Under the pieces are notes generated by a model that did no database searches, was not told where the DNA came from, and saw nothing but the letters and a program-made list of their open reading frames with translations. 64,000 bases of DNA from CAIWHR01 sp963726765 (lineage in GTDB: Bacteria; Pseudomonadota; Gammaproteobacteria; Burkholderiales; Casimicrobiaceae). The position numbers and the translations under genes are program-made. Of this stretch, positions 20,384-29,446 are shown one piece after another. Each line of letters opens with the position of its first letter. Position 1 is the stretch's first letter. The stretch is from assembly GCA_963726765.1 (NCBI GenBank), contig CAVSDH010000013.1:62001-126000 (forward strand), read 5' to 3'.

Positions 20384-22029
20384 ATGAACGATTCGAATTC
20401 CCCGGTTCTGACCGGCACCTCGCCGGCGCAGGAGGGCGCGCCCAAGCCCGCGTCCCAGTCGGAGCGCCCGACACTCGCATTTGCCGACACGGACAGCGCA
20501 AAGCGGTGGGCGAAGAGCCTGCCGCTGACGAACATCGCGCAGGCGTTCGAGGCGATTCACGGGCAGCTCCGCGCGATGTCCGCCGCCGAGTTTGCGCCGC
20601 GCGAGCGGGCGACGATCGCGGAAGTGATGCGCGATCAGGTTGCCTATCTCCACACCGAGCTGGCCCGCCGCTACGCCGGAAAGCCGCAGCCCGCAGTGGA
20701 TCGGGAGCTCGAGGCCGCGGAACAGGCGATCGCCCTCTGGCAATCGCTGTGGGAACAATATTCCGCCTGTCTCAAGCCTCTGCTCGAGGGCGATCCCGAG
20801 CTTTCCGGCGTCAGGCCGAAGCTGCTCCAGCGCGGACTCTACGTCGGCAAGCAGCTGGTGCTGGTGTGCGGCCTCGCGCGTCGAGTGCCGCCGCCTTCGC
20901 TGTGGCAGGAGCTGCACGCCTACTACCGCCTCGCCGAAATGCTCGAGTGTGCGGTGACCTCCGTCTCCGACGACATGATGGCGAACGCGGTCGGAATCTC
21001 CTGCTACTCGACCTACACCCACGCGCTGCTGCTCGGACTTGCCGATCCGTGCGCGATGAGCGTGAAGCAGATCGAGCTCACCGACCGATGGCTCGGCATG
21101 TGGTCGCGCAAGGTCTTTCCGTACGCCCAGCAGCGCGAAACCGAGGGCCCGGTCGTGATCGCCGACCTCGAGAGCTCGGCGGGTGCGACACTGGTGGCGG
21201 CAGCGCCGCGCCACGCGCCGACGTCGATGCGCTTCGGTTACCCGGGAAGCTCGCGACGAGCGTGCGCGGTCGCCTGAAACGGCTGCAGACCGGAGCCAAC
21301 CCGGCCGAGCTGCAGCTCGGGCACGATTGCAGCGTCGAGCAATGCGCGACGCTGCTCGGACATCTCGACGCGCGCTGGTATCAGGTTCCGCGCCGCGCGG
21401 GCGAGGTCGCGCGGACGACGGTCGATCTCTGCGGCGGCGGCGTCGGCGCCGCGTATTTTCGCGTCGGCGGCCGCACGTTCGACCGCAAGGACGCGCTGGG
21501 ACGCGTGTCGTACCACGGGGCGCAGCACATGCAGATGATGGACGCGCTCACGGACTACGACCGCGGGCGCGAAGACGCCGAGCGCCGGTGGGCGTGGGAG
21601 CAATGGTCCGGCAGCTACGAATGGCGCGATGCCTCGGTTACGCGCCCGTCCGGCACCCGGCACCACTGGACGCTGGACCAGCTCGTCGTCTTGCGCGACG
21701 AGGAGCGGATCCGCGTCGGCTGCGTCACGCGGGTCGCGCAGGATTCCCGCGGCGAGCTCGCGCTGTCGCTGAAGCTCTGGTCCGCAGTTCCGAAGGCCAT
21801 CGCCGTGCGTCCGCTCTCGACCGTCATGACGGAGGATCCGCCTCTGGCGACATTGCTGCTCGGCGAAACCCCCGAGGACAAGCCGAGCCTCATCCTGCCT
21901 CCGCGGAGTTTCAATCCGAGCCGCGTGCTCCGATCCCTCGATTCCGGCCCGGAGCGCCGGTTCCGGCTGACGCGGCTCATCCACCGCGGCGCCGATTTCG
22001 AGCGCGTCGAGTTCGAAGAAACGCTCTGA
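20384..22029 (+). CDS. conserved betaproteobacterial protein of unknown function, one frame break
   Basis: About 548 residues once a missing base near 21236-21250 is allowed for. The first part runs to about residue 285 in one frame, and the remainder is in the next frame. The N-terminal part (LAFADTDSAKRWAKSLPLTN, then long amphipathic helices) looks all-alpha. The C-terminal part has a beta-rich segment (VVLRDEERIRVGCVTRVAQD) and ends in RLIHRGADFERVEFEE. The C-terminal segment faintly recalls PilZ-like c-di-GMP receptors, but I do not see the RxxxR and DxSxxG pair clearly, so no function is assigned. Both halves have coding-like composition and fit end to end, so a single broken gene is preferred over two genes. 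It stands alone between the FAD oxidase and the DUF255 gene. Confidence 0.62.
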
Positions 22030-22152
22030 CGTTTCACGGGCGCGGTCTTCTGCGTCCGCCGGACCCCTCGCGCCACGTCGACGATCGCACGCTTTGACCG
22101 GCGATTCGTCGTTGCCCTCGACCCGCCCGCCGTCCGTGCGGAGGGCCCGCCG

Positions 22153-24198
22153 ATGAGCAATCGCCTGGCGGGCGAGACGAGCCCCTATCTTCTGCAGCAC
22201 GCCACGAACCCCGTCGACTGGCATCCCTGGAGCGGGGAAGCACTCTCCCGCGCCCGGCGCGAAGGAAAGCCCATTCTGCTGTCCGTGGGGTACTCCGCGT
22301 GTCACTGGTGTCACGTGATGGCGCACGAGTCTTTCGAGGATCCGGAAGTCGCGGCGGCGATGAACGCGGAATTCGTCAATATCAAGGTCGATCGCGAGGA
22401 GCGTCCCGACCTCGACCAGATCTACCAGACCGCGCATGCAATTCTCACGCGGCGTTCGGGCGGCTGGCCGCTCACGATGTTCCTCACTCCGGACGGCGCG
22501 CCTTTCTTCGGCGGGACCTATTTTCCCCGCGAAGGTCGGTATGGGCTGCCGGGATTTCTCGAGCTCCTGCCGCGGGTCGCCGCCGCGTATCGCGAGCAGG
22601 GTCCCGCGATTGCCGAGCAGGCCGCGCGCCTCAGGGATGCGCTCGAAAGCCTGGAACCGGTGCGCCAGGACGACGGCGCGCTGCCGACGGCGGCGCCTGC
22701 GCAGGCGCTTTCCGGGCTGAAGCGAAACTTCGATCCCGTGCACGGCGGCTTCGGGTCGGCGCCGAAATTCCCGCATCCCACGGACCTCGCTCTCTGCCTG
22801 CGTGCGGCGGTGCGCAACCTTGACGACGAGGCGCGCGCCGTGGTCGGCGTCACGCTGGAGCGAATGGCCGACGGCGGAATCCACGACCAGCTGGGCGGTG
22901 GATTCTGCCGCTACAGCGTGGATGCGGAGTGGACGATCCCGCATTTCGAAAAGATGCTCTACGACAACGGGCCGCTCCTTGGCCTGTACGCGGATTTCGC
23001 GAGAGCGACGGGGGAATCACGATTCGCGGAAGTCGCACGCGGAATCGTCGACTGGATGACCCGCGAAATGCGCGCCCCGGACGGCGCTTTCTACTCGAGC
23101 CTCGATGCCGACAGCGAGGGGGAGGAGGGCAAGTTCTACGTCTGGTCGCGCGATGAGGTTCGCGGGCTGCTTCAGGCGGACGAATTTGCGGTTGCCGCGC
23201 CGTACTGGGGTCTCGACCAGCCGCCGAATTTCGAGGGCCATGCATGGAACCTTCGCGTTGCGCGACCGCTCGCCGACATCGCGGCGAATCAGGGGCTGCC
23301 GGTTGCCGACGCGCGATCGCGGCTCGAGCGGGCCAAGTCGGCAATGTTCGTCGCGCGTGCAACGCGCGTGCGCCCCGGACTCGACGACAAGATACTGACT
23401 TCCTGGAACGCGCTTGCGATCGCGGGGCTTTCGCGTGCGGCGCGTGCGCTGGACGAGCCCGCCTGGGCGGGCCATGCGGTCGCCGCGGCGGATGCGCTGC
23501 GCGCCACCGCCTGGCGCAATGGCCGCCTGCTCGCCACGCGGAAGGGTGCGCACGCGCATCTCAACGCCTACCTCGACGACCACGCGTTCCTGCTGGACGC
23601 CCTGCTGGAGCTGATGCAAACGAGATTTCGCGGCGAGGATCTCGCTTGGGCGTGCGAAGTGGCCGATCTCCTGCTGGCGCAGTTCGAGGACCGCGAGAAC
23701 GGGGGCTTCTATTTCACGAGCCACGACCACGAGCGCCTGTACCATCGCACCAAGCCCGGCCCCGACAACGCGACCCCCTCCGGCAACGGCGTCGCCGCCT
23801 CCGCGCTGATTGCATTGGGGCACCTTGTCGCGGAGCCGCGCTACGTCGAGGCGGGAGCGCGCGCGGTGCGTGCGTTTGCGGGCGTGCTTCGGGAGTCTCC
23901 GCGGGGATGCGCGACGCTCGTCGCCGCGCTCGAGGACGTCCTTTCGCCTCCCTCGGCCGTGCTCCTTGCCGGCGACGCGTCGCTATGCGCGGAATGGCAC
24001 CGCGCGCTCGAGCGGACGCCGCGCCCCGGGATTCATTGCTATGACGTCGCCGGCGCCGATTTGCCAAGCGCGCTCGCGAGGGGCCAAATTCCCCCGCGGG
24101 GCGCCGTAGCGTGGGTCTGCCGCGGGACTCAGTGCCTTCCTCCGATCCACTCGCTGCCGGAAATCGAGCGTGCGTTGGCCGTGGCGCCAGCGCCGTGA
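22153..24198 (+). CDS. DUF255 / YyaL thioredoxin-domain protein (spermatogenesis-associated protein 20 family)
   Basis: 681 residues, the usual size of this widely conserved family. The N-terminal thioredoxin-like domain contains the CxxC motif GYSACHWCHVMAHESF, followed by VDREERPDLDQIY and GGWPLTMFLTPDG. The remainder is an alpha/alpha toroid like that of glycosidases and N-acylglucosamine epimerases, with FGSAPKFPHPTDL and DDKILTSWNALAIAGLSRA. Its biochemical role is not established; a redox-linked function on a carbohydrate-like substrate has been suggested from the fold. The start is preceded by GGAGGG. The gene is intact and sits ahead of a small cytochrome c gene, with no obvious functional link. 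Confidence 0.88.
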   Translation: MSNRLAGETSPYLLQHATNPVDWHPWSGEALSRARREGKPILLSVGYSACHWCHVMAHESFEDPEVAAAMNAEFVNIKVDREERPDLDQIYQTAHAILTRRSGGWPLTMFLTPDGAPFFGGTYFPREGRYGLPGFLELLPRVAAAYREQGPAIAEQAARLRDALESLEPVRQDDGALPTAAPAQALSGLKRNFDPVHGGFGSAPKFPHPTDLALCLRAAVRNLDDEARAVVGVTLERMADGGIHDQLGGGFCRYSVDAEWTIPHFEKMLYDNGPLLGLYADFARATGESRFAEVARGIVDWMTREMRAPDGAFYSSLDADSEGEEGKFYVWSRDEVRGLLQADEFAVAAPYWGLDQPPNFEGHAWNLRVARPLADIAANQGLPVADARSRLERAKSAMFVARATRVRPGLDDKILTSWNALAIAGLSRAARALDEPAWAGHAVAAADALRATAWRNGRLLATRKGAHAHLNAYLDDHAFLLDALLELMQTRFRGEDLAWACEVADLLLAQFEDRENGGFYFTSHDHERLYHRTKPGPDNATPSGNGVAASALIALGHLVAEPRYVEAGARAVRAFAGVLRESPRGCATLVAALEDVLSPPSAVLLAGDASLCAEWHRALERTPRPGIHCYDVAGADLPSALARGQIPPRGAVAWVCRGTQCLPPIHSLPEIERALAVAPAP

Positions 24199-24297
24199 GA
24201 CACGTCCGCACGAGTCGCGCGGGGTTTACGCCAATGGCGACGCCCAACGCGTTCGGTTACCATGCCGTCCGTTGCAACGATCAACTTCGGAGACTCG

Positions 24298-24615
24298 ATG
24301 AAGATTGCCACCGCCGTAGTCGCGGCCGCAGCGGCATTCGCCGCGTGTGCCGTCCAGGCAGACGCAGGCGAAGACCTGCTCAAGAAATCGGGATGCACCG
24401 CCTGCCACGCCATCGACAAGAAGCTGGTCGGGCCTCCGTACGTGGACGTCGCCGCCAAGTACAAGGGTGACGCCGGCGCGCCGGCGAGACTCCTGGAAAA
24501 GGTCAAGAAGGGCGGCTCGGGGGTATGGGGCCAGGTCCCGATGCCGCCGAATCCTCAGGTCAGCGAGACCGATCTGAAGACGATGATCGCGTACGTGCTC
24601 GCGCTCAAGAAGTAG
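24298..24615 (+). CDS. class I cytochrome c (c551/c552-like)
   Basis: 105 residues with a signal peptide cleaved near residue 23 (AVQADA). The haem attachment motif is CTACH in KKSGCTACHAIDKKLVGP, and the axial Met is in VWGQVPMPPNPQVSE. The length and Pro-rich Met loop match monohaem cytochromes c551/c552 of the periplasm. Those carry electrons between the bc1 complex and terminal oxidases, nitrite reductase or peroxidases. The ATG at 24298 follows GGAGACTCG. The gene is monocistronic as far as can be seen, and the glycine riboswitch follows about 100 bases later. Confidence 0.92.
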   Translation: MKIATAVVAAAAAFAACAVQADAGEDLLKKSGCTACHAIDKKLVGPPYVDVAAKYKGDAGAPARLLEKVKKGGSGVWGQVPMPPNPQVSETDLKTMIAYVLALKK

Positions 24616-24720
24616 CGGCGAGCCGGGGGAACGCGCGAGCGGCGAGCCGGGGCCCGGGCGCGAAGCGCCAAGGGGGCGCGTCTTTGACAGGACCCCGGGG
24701 CCCCGGTAACCTTGGCGTCG

Positions 24721-24922
24721 TCCGCGCAGGAGAGTGCGGCGCCGGCGAAGTCCGGCGCGGCCGCCGAAGGCGCAACTCCCGCAATCGCTCAGGCAAAGAG
24801 GACCGCGCGGACGGCAATTCGATCTGGAGAGCGGCCGCGTATCGAGGCGGCCCACCGAAGGGGCACCCGGCGCATGAGCGAGTCGCGCCGCAATCTCTCA
24901 GGTAAAAGGACAGAGGGGGCGA
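24721..24922 (+). ncRNA. tandem glycine riboswitch (two aptamers)
   Basis: Aptamer 1 (24721-24811) is closed by P1 TCCGCGC pairing with GCGCGGA and contains the conserved GGAGAG start, the CCGAAGG segment, CTCAGGCAAAGAGGAC. Aptamer 2 (about 24821-24918) repeats the pattern: CTGGAGAG, CACCGAAGGGGC and TCTCAGGTAAAAGGACAGAGG. Tandem aptamers of this class bind glycine. In most bacteria they switch on the glycine-cleavage operon, and gcvT follows directly here. The second aptamer runs into the hairpin at 24916-24944, which acts as the expression platform. The match to the class is unambiguous; the exact 3' limit of aptamer 2 is approximate. Confidence 0.93.
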
Positions 24923-24955
24923 TGCGGAAGGACCGCTTCGCCCCTTTCCTTTTCT
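24916..24955 (+). terminator. riboswitch expression-platform hairpin with T-rich tail
   Basis: GGGGCGA (24916-24922) pairs with TCGCCCC (24938-24944), with an inner GCGG/CCGC stem, followed by TTTCCTTTTCT. It overlaps the 3' edge of the second glycine aptamer and ends 13 bases before the gcvT start codon. It can act as a conditional terminator. Confidence 0.7.
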
Positions 24956-24968
24956 GCCGGGGGACGCC

Positions 24969-26066
24969 TTGCTCAAACAGACTCCGCTTCACGCCATCCA
25001 CCGCGCCGCGGGTGCGCGCATGGTGGATTTCGGCGGGTGGGACATGCCGGTCCACTACGGTTCGCAGATCGACGAGCACCACGCGGTGCGCAACGACGCC
25101 GGCATGTTCGACGTTTCCCACATGCGGGTTGTCGACCTCGAGGGTGCGGAGGCCCGCGATTTCCTGCGCGGCGCACTTGCCAACAATGTCGACAAGTTGA
25201 AGGATCCCGGCAAGGCGCTGTACTCGTGCCTGCTAACCCCTGCCGGCACGGTGATCGACGACTTGATCGTCTACTTCTTGCGCGAGGATTTTTTTCGCCT
25301 GGTCGTCAACGCCGGCACCGCGGACAAGGACATCGCCTGGTTTCGCAAGCTCGTCCTCGAGCGTTCGCCGGGTCTCAAGTTGACGCCGCGCGAGGATCTC
25401 GCGATGGTCGCGGCGCAGGGTCCGAATGCGCGGTCGAAGGTCTGGAAGGCGGTTCCGGGAAGCGAGGCGGCAAGCGCCCTCTTGAAGCCATTCACCGCGG
25501 CGTCGATGAGTTCGCCATGGGGCGAGTTGTTCATCGCGCGCACGGGATACACGGGAGAGGACGGATTCGAAATCGTGCTCCCGGCCGGAAAGGTCGGCGA
25601 GCTGTGGCGGGCGCTTGCCGCGGCCGGCGTGAAACCGGCGGGGCTTGGCGCGCGCGATACGCTGCGCCTCGAAGCGGGGATGAATCTCTATGGGCAGGAC
25701 ATGGACGAGACGGTGTCTCCGCTCGATTCCGGCCTTGCGTGGACCGTCGATCTCGGGAGTCCCCGTGATTTCGTCGGCAAGCAAGTGCTCGCCGCGCAGG
25801 CTCCGCAACGCCAATTGACCGGATTGCTGCTGACGGACAAGGGTGGCGTCCTCCGTGCCCATCAGGTCGTGCGTACGGCTCTTGGCGACGGCGAGATCAC
25901 GAGCGGCACGTTCAGCCCGACGCTGAACAAGTCGATTGCGCTCGCCAGGCTGCCGGCGGGAATCGCGCAAGGCGCTTCCGTCAAGGTCGTCGTGCGCGAC
26001 CGCGAGCTCTCGGCGCGGGTCGTGAAGCCGCCGTTTGCGCGCAACGGCAAGGCGTTGGTCGAGTGA
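24969..26066 (+). CDS. gcvT: glycine cleavage system T protein (aminomethyltransferase)
   Basis: 365 residues. The start is TTG at 24969 (LKQTPLHAIHRAAGARMVDF), chosen because GGGGGA stands seven bases upstream and family conservation begins exactly there; no ATG fits. GcvT transfers the methylene group of the lipoyl-bound aminomethyl intermediate to tetrahydrofolate and releases ammonia. The folate-binding segments GWDMPVHYGSQIDEHHAVR, ARTGYTGEDGFEIVLP and GLGARDTLRLEAGMNLYG are present. It is the first gene of gcvT-gcvH-gcvP, controlled by the glycine riboswitch just upstream. A non-ATG start so close to the terminator hairpin may add translational control. Confidence 0.95.
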   Translation: MLKQTPLHAIHRAAGARMVDFGGWDMPVHYGSQIDEHHAVRNDAGMFDVSHMRVVDLEGAEARDFLRGALANNVDKLKDPGKALYSCLLTPAGTVIDDLIVYFLREDFFRLVVNAGTADKDIAWFRKLVLERSPGLKLTPREDLAMVAAQGPNARSKVWKAVPGSEAASALLKPFTAASMSSPWGELFIARTGYTGEDGFEIVLPAGKVGELWRALAAAGVKPAGLGARDTLRLEAGMNLYGQDMDETVSPLDSGLAWTVDLGSPRDFVGKQVLAAQAPQRQLTGLLLTDKGGVLRAHQVVRTALGDGEITSGTFSPTLNKSIALARLPAGIAQGASVKVVVRDRELSARVVKPPFARNGKALVE

Positions 26067-26124
26067 GACGCGTTTCGCAAGTTCCTCAGCACTCCTTTTC
26101 TTCAATTCACAGACCGGGGTATCA

Positions 26125-26508
26125 ATGAACGTACCGACCAATCTTCGCTACACCGACGCCCACGAGTGGGTGCGCGCCGAAGCCGACGGCACCCTCACGG
26201 TCGGCATCACCGACCATGCGCAGGCGGCGCTGGGCGATCTCGTCTATCTGGAGCTGCCCGCCGTCGGGCGCATCGTCGCCGCCGGTGAAGCTTGCGCCGT
26301 CGTCGAGTCGGTGAAGGCCGCCTCCGACGTGTACGCGCCGATCGCCGGCGAAGTCCTCGCCGTGAATGCGCCGCTCACGGACGCTCCGGAGCAGGTCAAC
26401 CAGGACGCATACGCCGCGTGGTTCTTCAAGGTGAAGCCGACGGATGGCGGTGCGTTCGCCGGTCTGCTCGACCCCAAGGCCTACGAAGCCGTCATCGGAG
26501 ACGAATGA
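26125..26508 (+). CDS. gcvH: glycine cleavage system H protein
   Basis: 127 residues, the standard size. It begins MNVPTNLRYTDAHEWVRAE and carries the lipoyl-lysine motif VVESVKAASDVYAPI, with the modified Lys at about position 64. The lipoyl arm carries the aminomethyl group from GcvP to GcvT. LipB and LipA, encoded 10 kb downstream, make that cofactor. It lies 58 bases after gcvT and its stop overlaps the gcvP start (ATGA), so translation is coupled. Start at 26125 is fixed by family conservation. Confidence 0.96.
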   Translation: MNVPTNLRYTDAHEWVRAEADGTLTVGITDHAQAALGDLVYLELPAVGRIVAAGEACAVVESVKAASDVYAPIAGEVLAVNAPLTDAPEQVNQDAYAAWFFKVKPTDGGAFAGLLDPKAYEAVIGDE

Positions 26509-29444
26509 CCATGACCCGCCCCCGCGCGGCCGCCGGTGCCGCCACGCCGCTCGCCGACCTGGAAGGGACCGATGCCTTCGTCGCGCGCCATGTCGGCACC
26601 TCGCCTGCGGATCAGACGGCGATGCTGGCCACGCTCGGCTACGTTTCCCGCGCGGCTTTGATGGACGCGATCGTGCCGGCGTCGATCCGTCGTGCTGTCC
26701 CGATCGCGCTTCCGCCTGCCGTTCCCGAAGCGGAGGCACTGGAGCGCCTCAAGGCGATCGCCGCGAAGAATCGCGTGCTGACCTCGATGATCGGGCAGGG
26801 CTATTACGGTACGCATACTCCTGGCGTGATCCTGCGCAACATCCTCGAGAATCCCGCCTGGTACACCGCGTACACGCCGTACCAGCCGGAAATCTCGCAG
26901 GGGCGCCTGGAAGCGCTCGTCAATTTCCAGACGATGGTCTGCGATCTCACCGGCATGGCGATCGCGAACGCGTCGATGCTGGACGAGGCCACGGCGGCTG
27001 CCGAGGCGATGACGCTGTGCCTGCGAATGAGCAAAGGGAAGAGCAAGCGCTTTTTCGTCGCCGCCGACGTCTTCCCGCAGACCGCAGATGTCGTGCGCAC
27101 GCGTGCGCAGCCCCTGGGCATCGAAATCGTGACGGGCTCCTCCGATGCGGCGGCGGCAGCCGGAGCATTCGCGGTGCTGCTTCAGTACCCCGGGGCGAAC
27201 GGGGACGTGCGCGACCTGCGCGCACTCGCGGCGGCGGTCCATGCCGCCGGCGGCTACGTGGTGATCGCGGCCGACATCCTCGCGCTGACGCTGCTCAGCG
27301 CCCCGGGGGAATGGGGCGCCGACGTCGTCGTTGGCTGCACCCAGCGGTTCGGCGTGCCGATGGGCTACGGCGGCCCGCATGCAGGCTACCTCGCGACCCG
27401 CGACGAGTTCAAGCGCTCGATGCCCGGTCGTCTTGTCGGCGTCACCGTCGACGCGGACGGCGGGCCCGCCTATCGCCTTGCGCTGCAGACACGCGAGCAG
27501 CACATACGGCGCGAGAAGGCGACGTCGAACATCTGCACGGCGCAGGTGCTGCTCGCCGTCATCGCGAGCATGTACGCGGTCTACCACGGCCCCGCGGGCC
27601 TTGCCGCGATTGCCCGTCGCGTGCACCGCCTCACGGCGATCCTGAAGGCGGGGCTCGAGCGCGAGGGCTTCAAGGTACCCACGGCATCCTTCTTCGACAC
27701 CATCACGGTGGCCACTGGAGCGCGCACGAAGGAGATTCTCGACCGCGGTGTCCTCGAGGGCATCAATTTTCGCCGCGTGGACGACGCAAACGTGGGGATG
27801 TCGCTCGACGAGACCACGACGCGCGACGACCTCGTGCGCGCGTGGCGCGCCTTCGCGGGATCGGACGTCACGTTCACGGTCGCGGACCTCGACGCAACCG
27901 TGGTCGCCTCCTTGCCCGGGCCGCTCGCCCGCACGACCCCGTTTCTCACGCATCCGGTGTTCAACCGCCACCACTCCGAAACGGAAATGCTGCGCTACCT
28001 CCGGCGGCTCGCCGACCGCGACATCGCGCTCGACCGCTCGATGATTCCGTTGGGCTCGTGCACGATGAAGCTCAATGCCACTTCCGAGATGATTCCGGTG
28101 ACGTGGCCGGAGTTCGGCAATCTGCATCCGTTTGCACCGGCGGACCAGGCCGCGGGTTATCGTGAACTCGTCGCCGATCTGGAACGCATGCTGGTCGCCG
28201 TCACCGGCTACGCGGCCGTGTCGCTGCAGCCGAACGCCGGGTCGCAGGGCGAATACGCCGGCCTGCTGGCGATTCAGGGGTGGCACGCGAGCCGCGGCGA
28301 GGCGCACCGGAATGTCTGCCTCATCCCTGCGTCGGCGCACGGCACGAATCCCGCATCCGCCCAGATGGCGGGCCTCGACGTGGTCGTCGTCGCCTGCGAC
28401 AAGGACGGCAACGTCGATCTCGCCGACCTCGAGGCGAAAGCGAAGGCGCGCAGCGCCGATCTCGCGGCGATCATGGTCACCTACCCATCGACGCACGGTG
28501 TGTTCGAGTCCGGCATCCGCCGAATCTGCGAGATCGTCCATGCCCATGGCGGGCAGGTCTATGTCGACGGCGCCAACCTCAATGCGCTGGTCGGCCTTGC
28601 GGCGCCGGGCGAGTTCGGCGCGGACGTCTCGCACCTCAACCTGCACAAGACGTTCTGCATACCGCATGGCGGCGGCGGCCCCGGCGTGGGTCCGATCGGC
28701 GTCGGTGCGCATCTCGCGCCGTTCCTTCCGGGACACCGTTACCTGCCGGGCGGCGACACCGCGCGCGTTGTCGCGGCCGCCCCGTTCGGCAGCGCGAGCA
28801 TCCTCCCGATCTCCTGGATGTACATGACGATGATGGGAGGCGACGGCCTGCAGGCTGCCACCGAGAGCGCGATACTCGCGGCGAACTACGTCGCGAAGCG
28901 TCTCGACGCGCACTTTCCCGTTCTCTATGCCGGGCCGCACGGACTCGTCGCGCACGAATGCATCCTCGACCTTCGTCCCGTGAAGGAGACATCGGACGTC
29001 GCCGTCGACGACGTCGCCAAGCGGCTCATGGATTACGGCTTTCATGCGCCGACCATGAGCTTTCCCGTCGCCGGGACGCTGATGGTCGAGCCCACCGAAA
29101 GCGAGTCGAAGGCGGAGCTCGACCGGTTCATCGTGGCGATGATCACGATCCGCGGCGAGATTCGGGCCGTGGAAGAAGGGCGCTCGGACCGCGTCGACAA
29201 TCCATTGAAGCACGCGCCGCACACTGCCGAGTCGATCGCGCGCGACGATTGGAAACACGCGTATCGGCGAGAGGACGCCGCATATCCGGTGGCCTCCCTG
29301 CGCGGCGCAAAATACTGGCCGCCCGTCGCGCGTGTCGACAACGTCTACGGCGACCGCAACCTGTTCTGCAGCTGCATTCCGATGGAGGACTACGCGGAAG
29401 CGCGTGCGCCGGCCGCGCCCGACCGCGTCGCGGCGGCCGCGTAG
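26505..29444 (+). CDS. gcvP: glycine dehydrogenase (decarboxylating), P protein
   Basis: 979 residues, one long chain as in most proteobacteria, formed from two homologous halves. The N-terminal half includes MIGQGYYGTHTPGVILRN and the C-terminal half SYPLP-type catalytic features. The PLP-lysine segment is LNLHKTFCIPHGGGGPG, with the Gly-rich loop after the Lys. It decarboxylates glycine and loads the aminomethyl group on GcvH. The ATG at 26505 overlaps the gcvH stop; a second ATG two codons later is possible. The gene is intact, and dadA starts two bases after its stop. Confidence 0.96.
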   Translation: MTMTRPRAAAGAATPLADLEGTDAFVARHVGTSPADQTAMLATLGYVSRAALMDAIVPASIRRAVPIALPPAVPEAEALERLKAIAAKNRVLTSMIGQGYYGTHTPGVILRNILENPAWYTAYTPYQPEISQGRLEALVNFQTMVCDLTGMAIANASMLDEATAAAEAMTLCLRMSKGKSKRFFVAADVFPQTADVVRTRAQPLGIEIVTGSSDAAAAAGAFAVLLQYPGANGDVRDLRALAAAVHAAGGYVVIAADILALTLLSAPGEWGADVVVGCTQRFGVPMGYGGPHAGYLATRDEFKRSMPGRLVGVTVDADGGPAYRLALQTREQHIRREKATSNICTAQVLLAVIASMYAVYHGPAGLAAIARRVHRLTAILKAGLEREGFKVPTASFFDTITVATGARTKEILDRGVLEGINFRRVDDANVGMSLDETTTRDDLVRAWRAFAGSDVTFTVADLDATVVASLPGPLARTTPFLTHPVFNRHHSETEMLRYLRRLADRDIALDRSMIPLGSCTMKLNATSEMIPVTWPEFGNLHPFAPADQAAGYRELVADLERMLVAVTGYAAVSLQPNAGSQGEYAGLLAIQGWHASRGEAHRNVCLIPASAHGTNPASAQMAGLDVVVVACDKDGNVDLADLEAKAKARSADLAAIMVTYPSTHGVFESGIRRICEIVHAHGGQVYVDGANLNALVGLAAPGEFGADVSHLNLHKTFCIPHGGGGPGVGPIGVGAHLAPFLPGHRYLPGGDTARVVAAAPFGSASILPISWMYMTMMGGDGLQAATESAILAANYVAKRLDAHFPVLYAGPHGLVAHECILDLRPVKETSDVAVDDVAKRLMDYGFHAPTMSFPVAGTLMVEPTESESKAELDRFIVAMITIRGEIRAVEEGRSDRVDNPLKHAPHTAESIARDDWKHAYRREDAAYPVASLRGAKYWPPVARVDNVYGDRNLFCSCIPMEDYAEARAPAAPDRVAAAA

Positions 29445-29446
29445 CG

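Noticed and set aside
20384..22029. PilZ/c-di-GMP receptor identity
   Set aside because: Only a faint resemblance in the C-terminal beta segment; RxxxR and DxSxxG are not clear.
26481..29258. Long minus-strand open frame opposite gcvP
   Set aside because: Antisense shadow of gcvP; no domains and no ribosome site.
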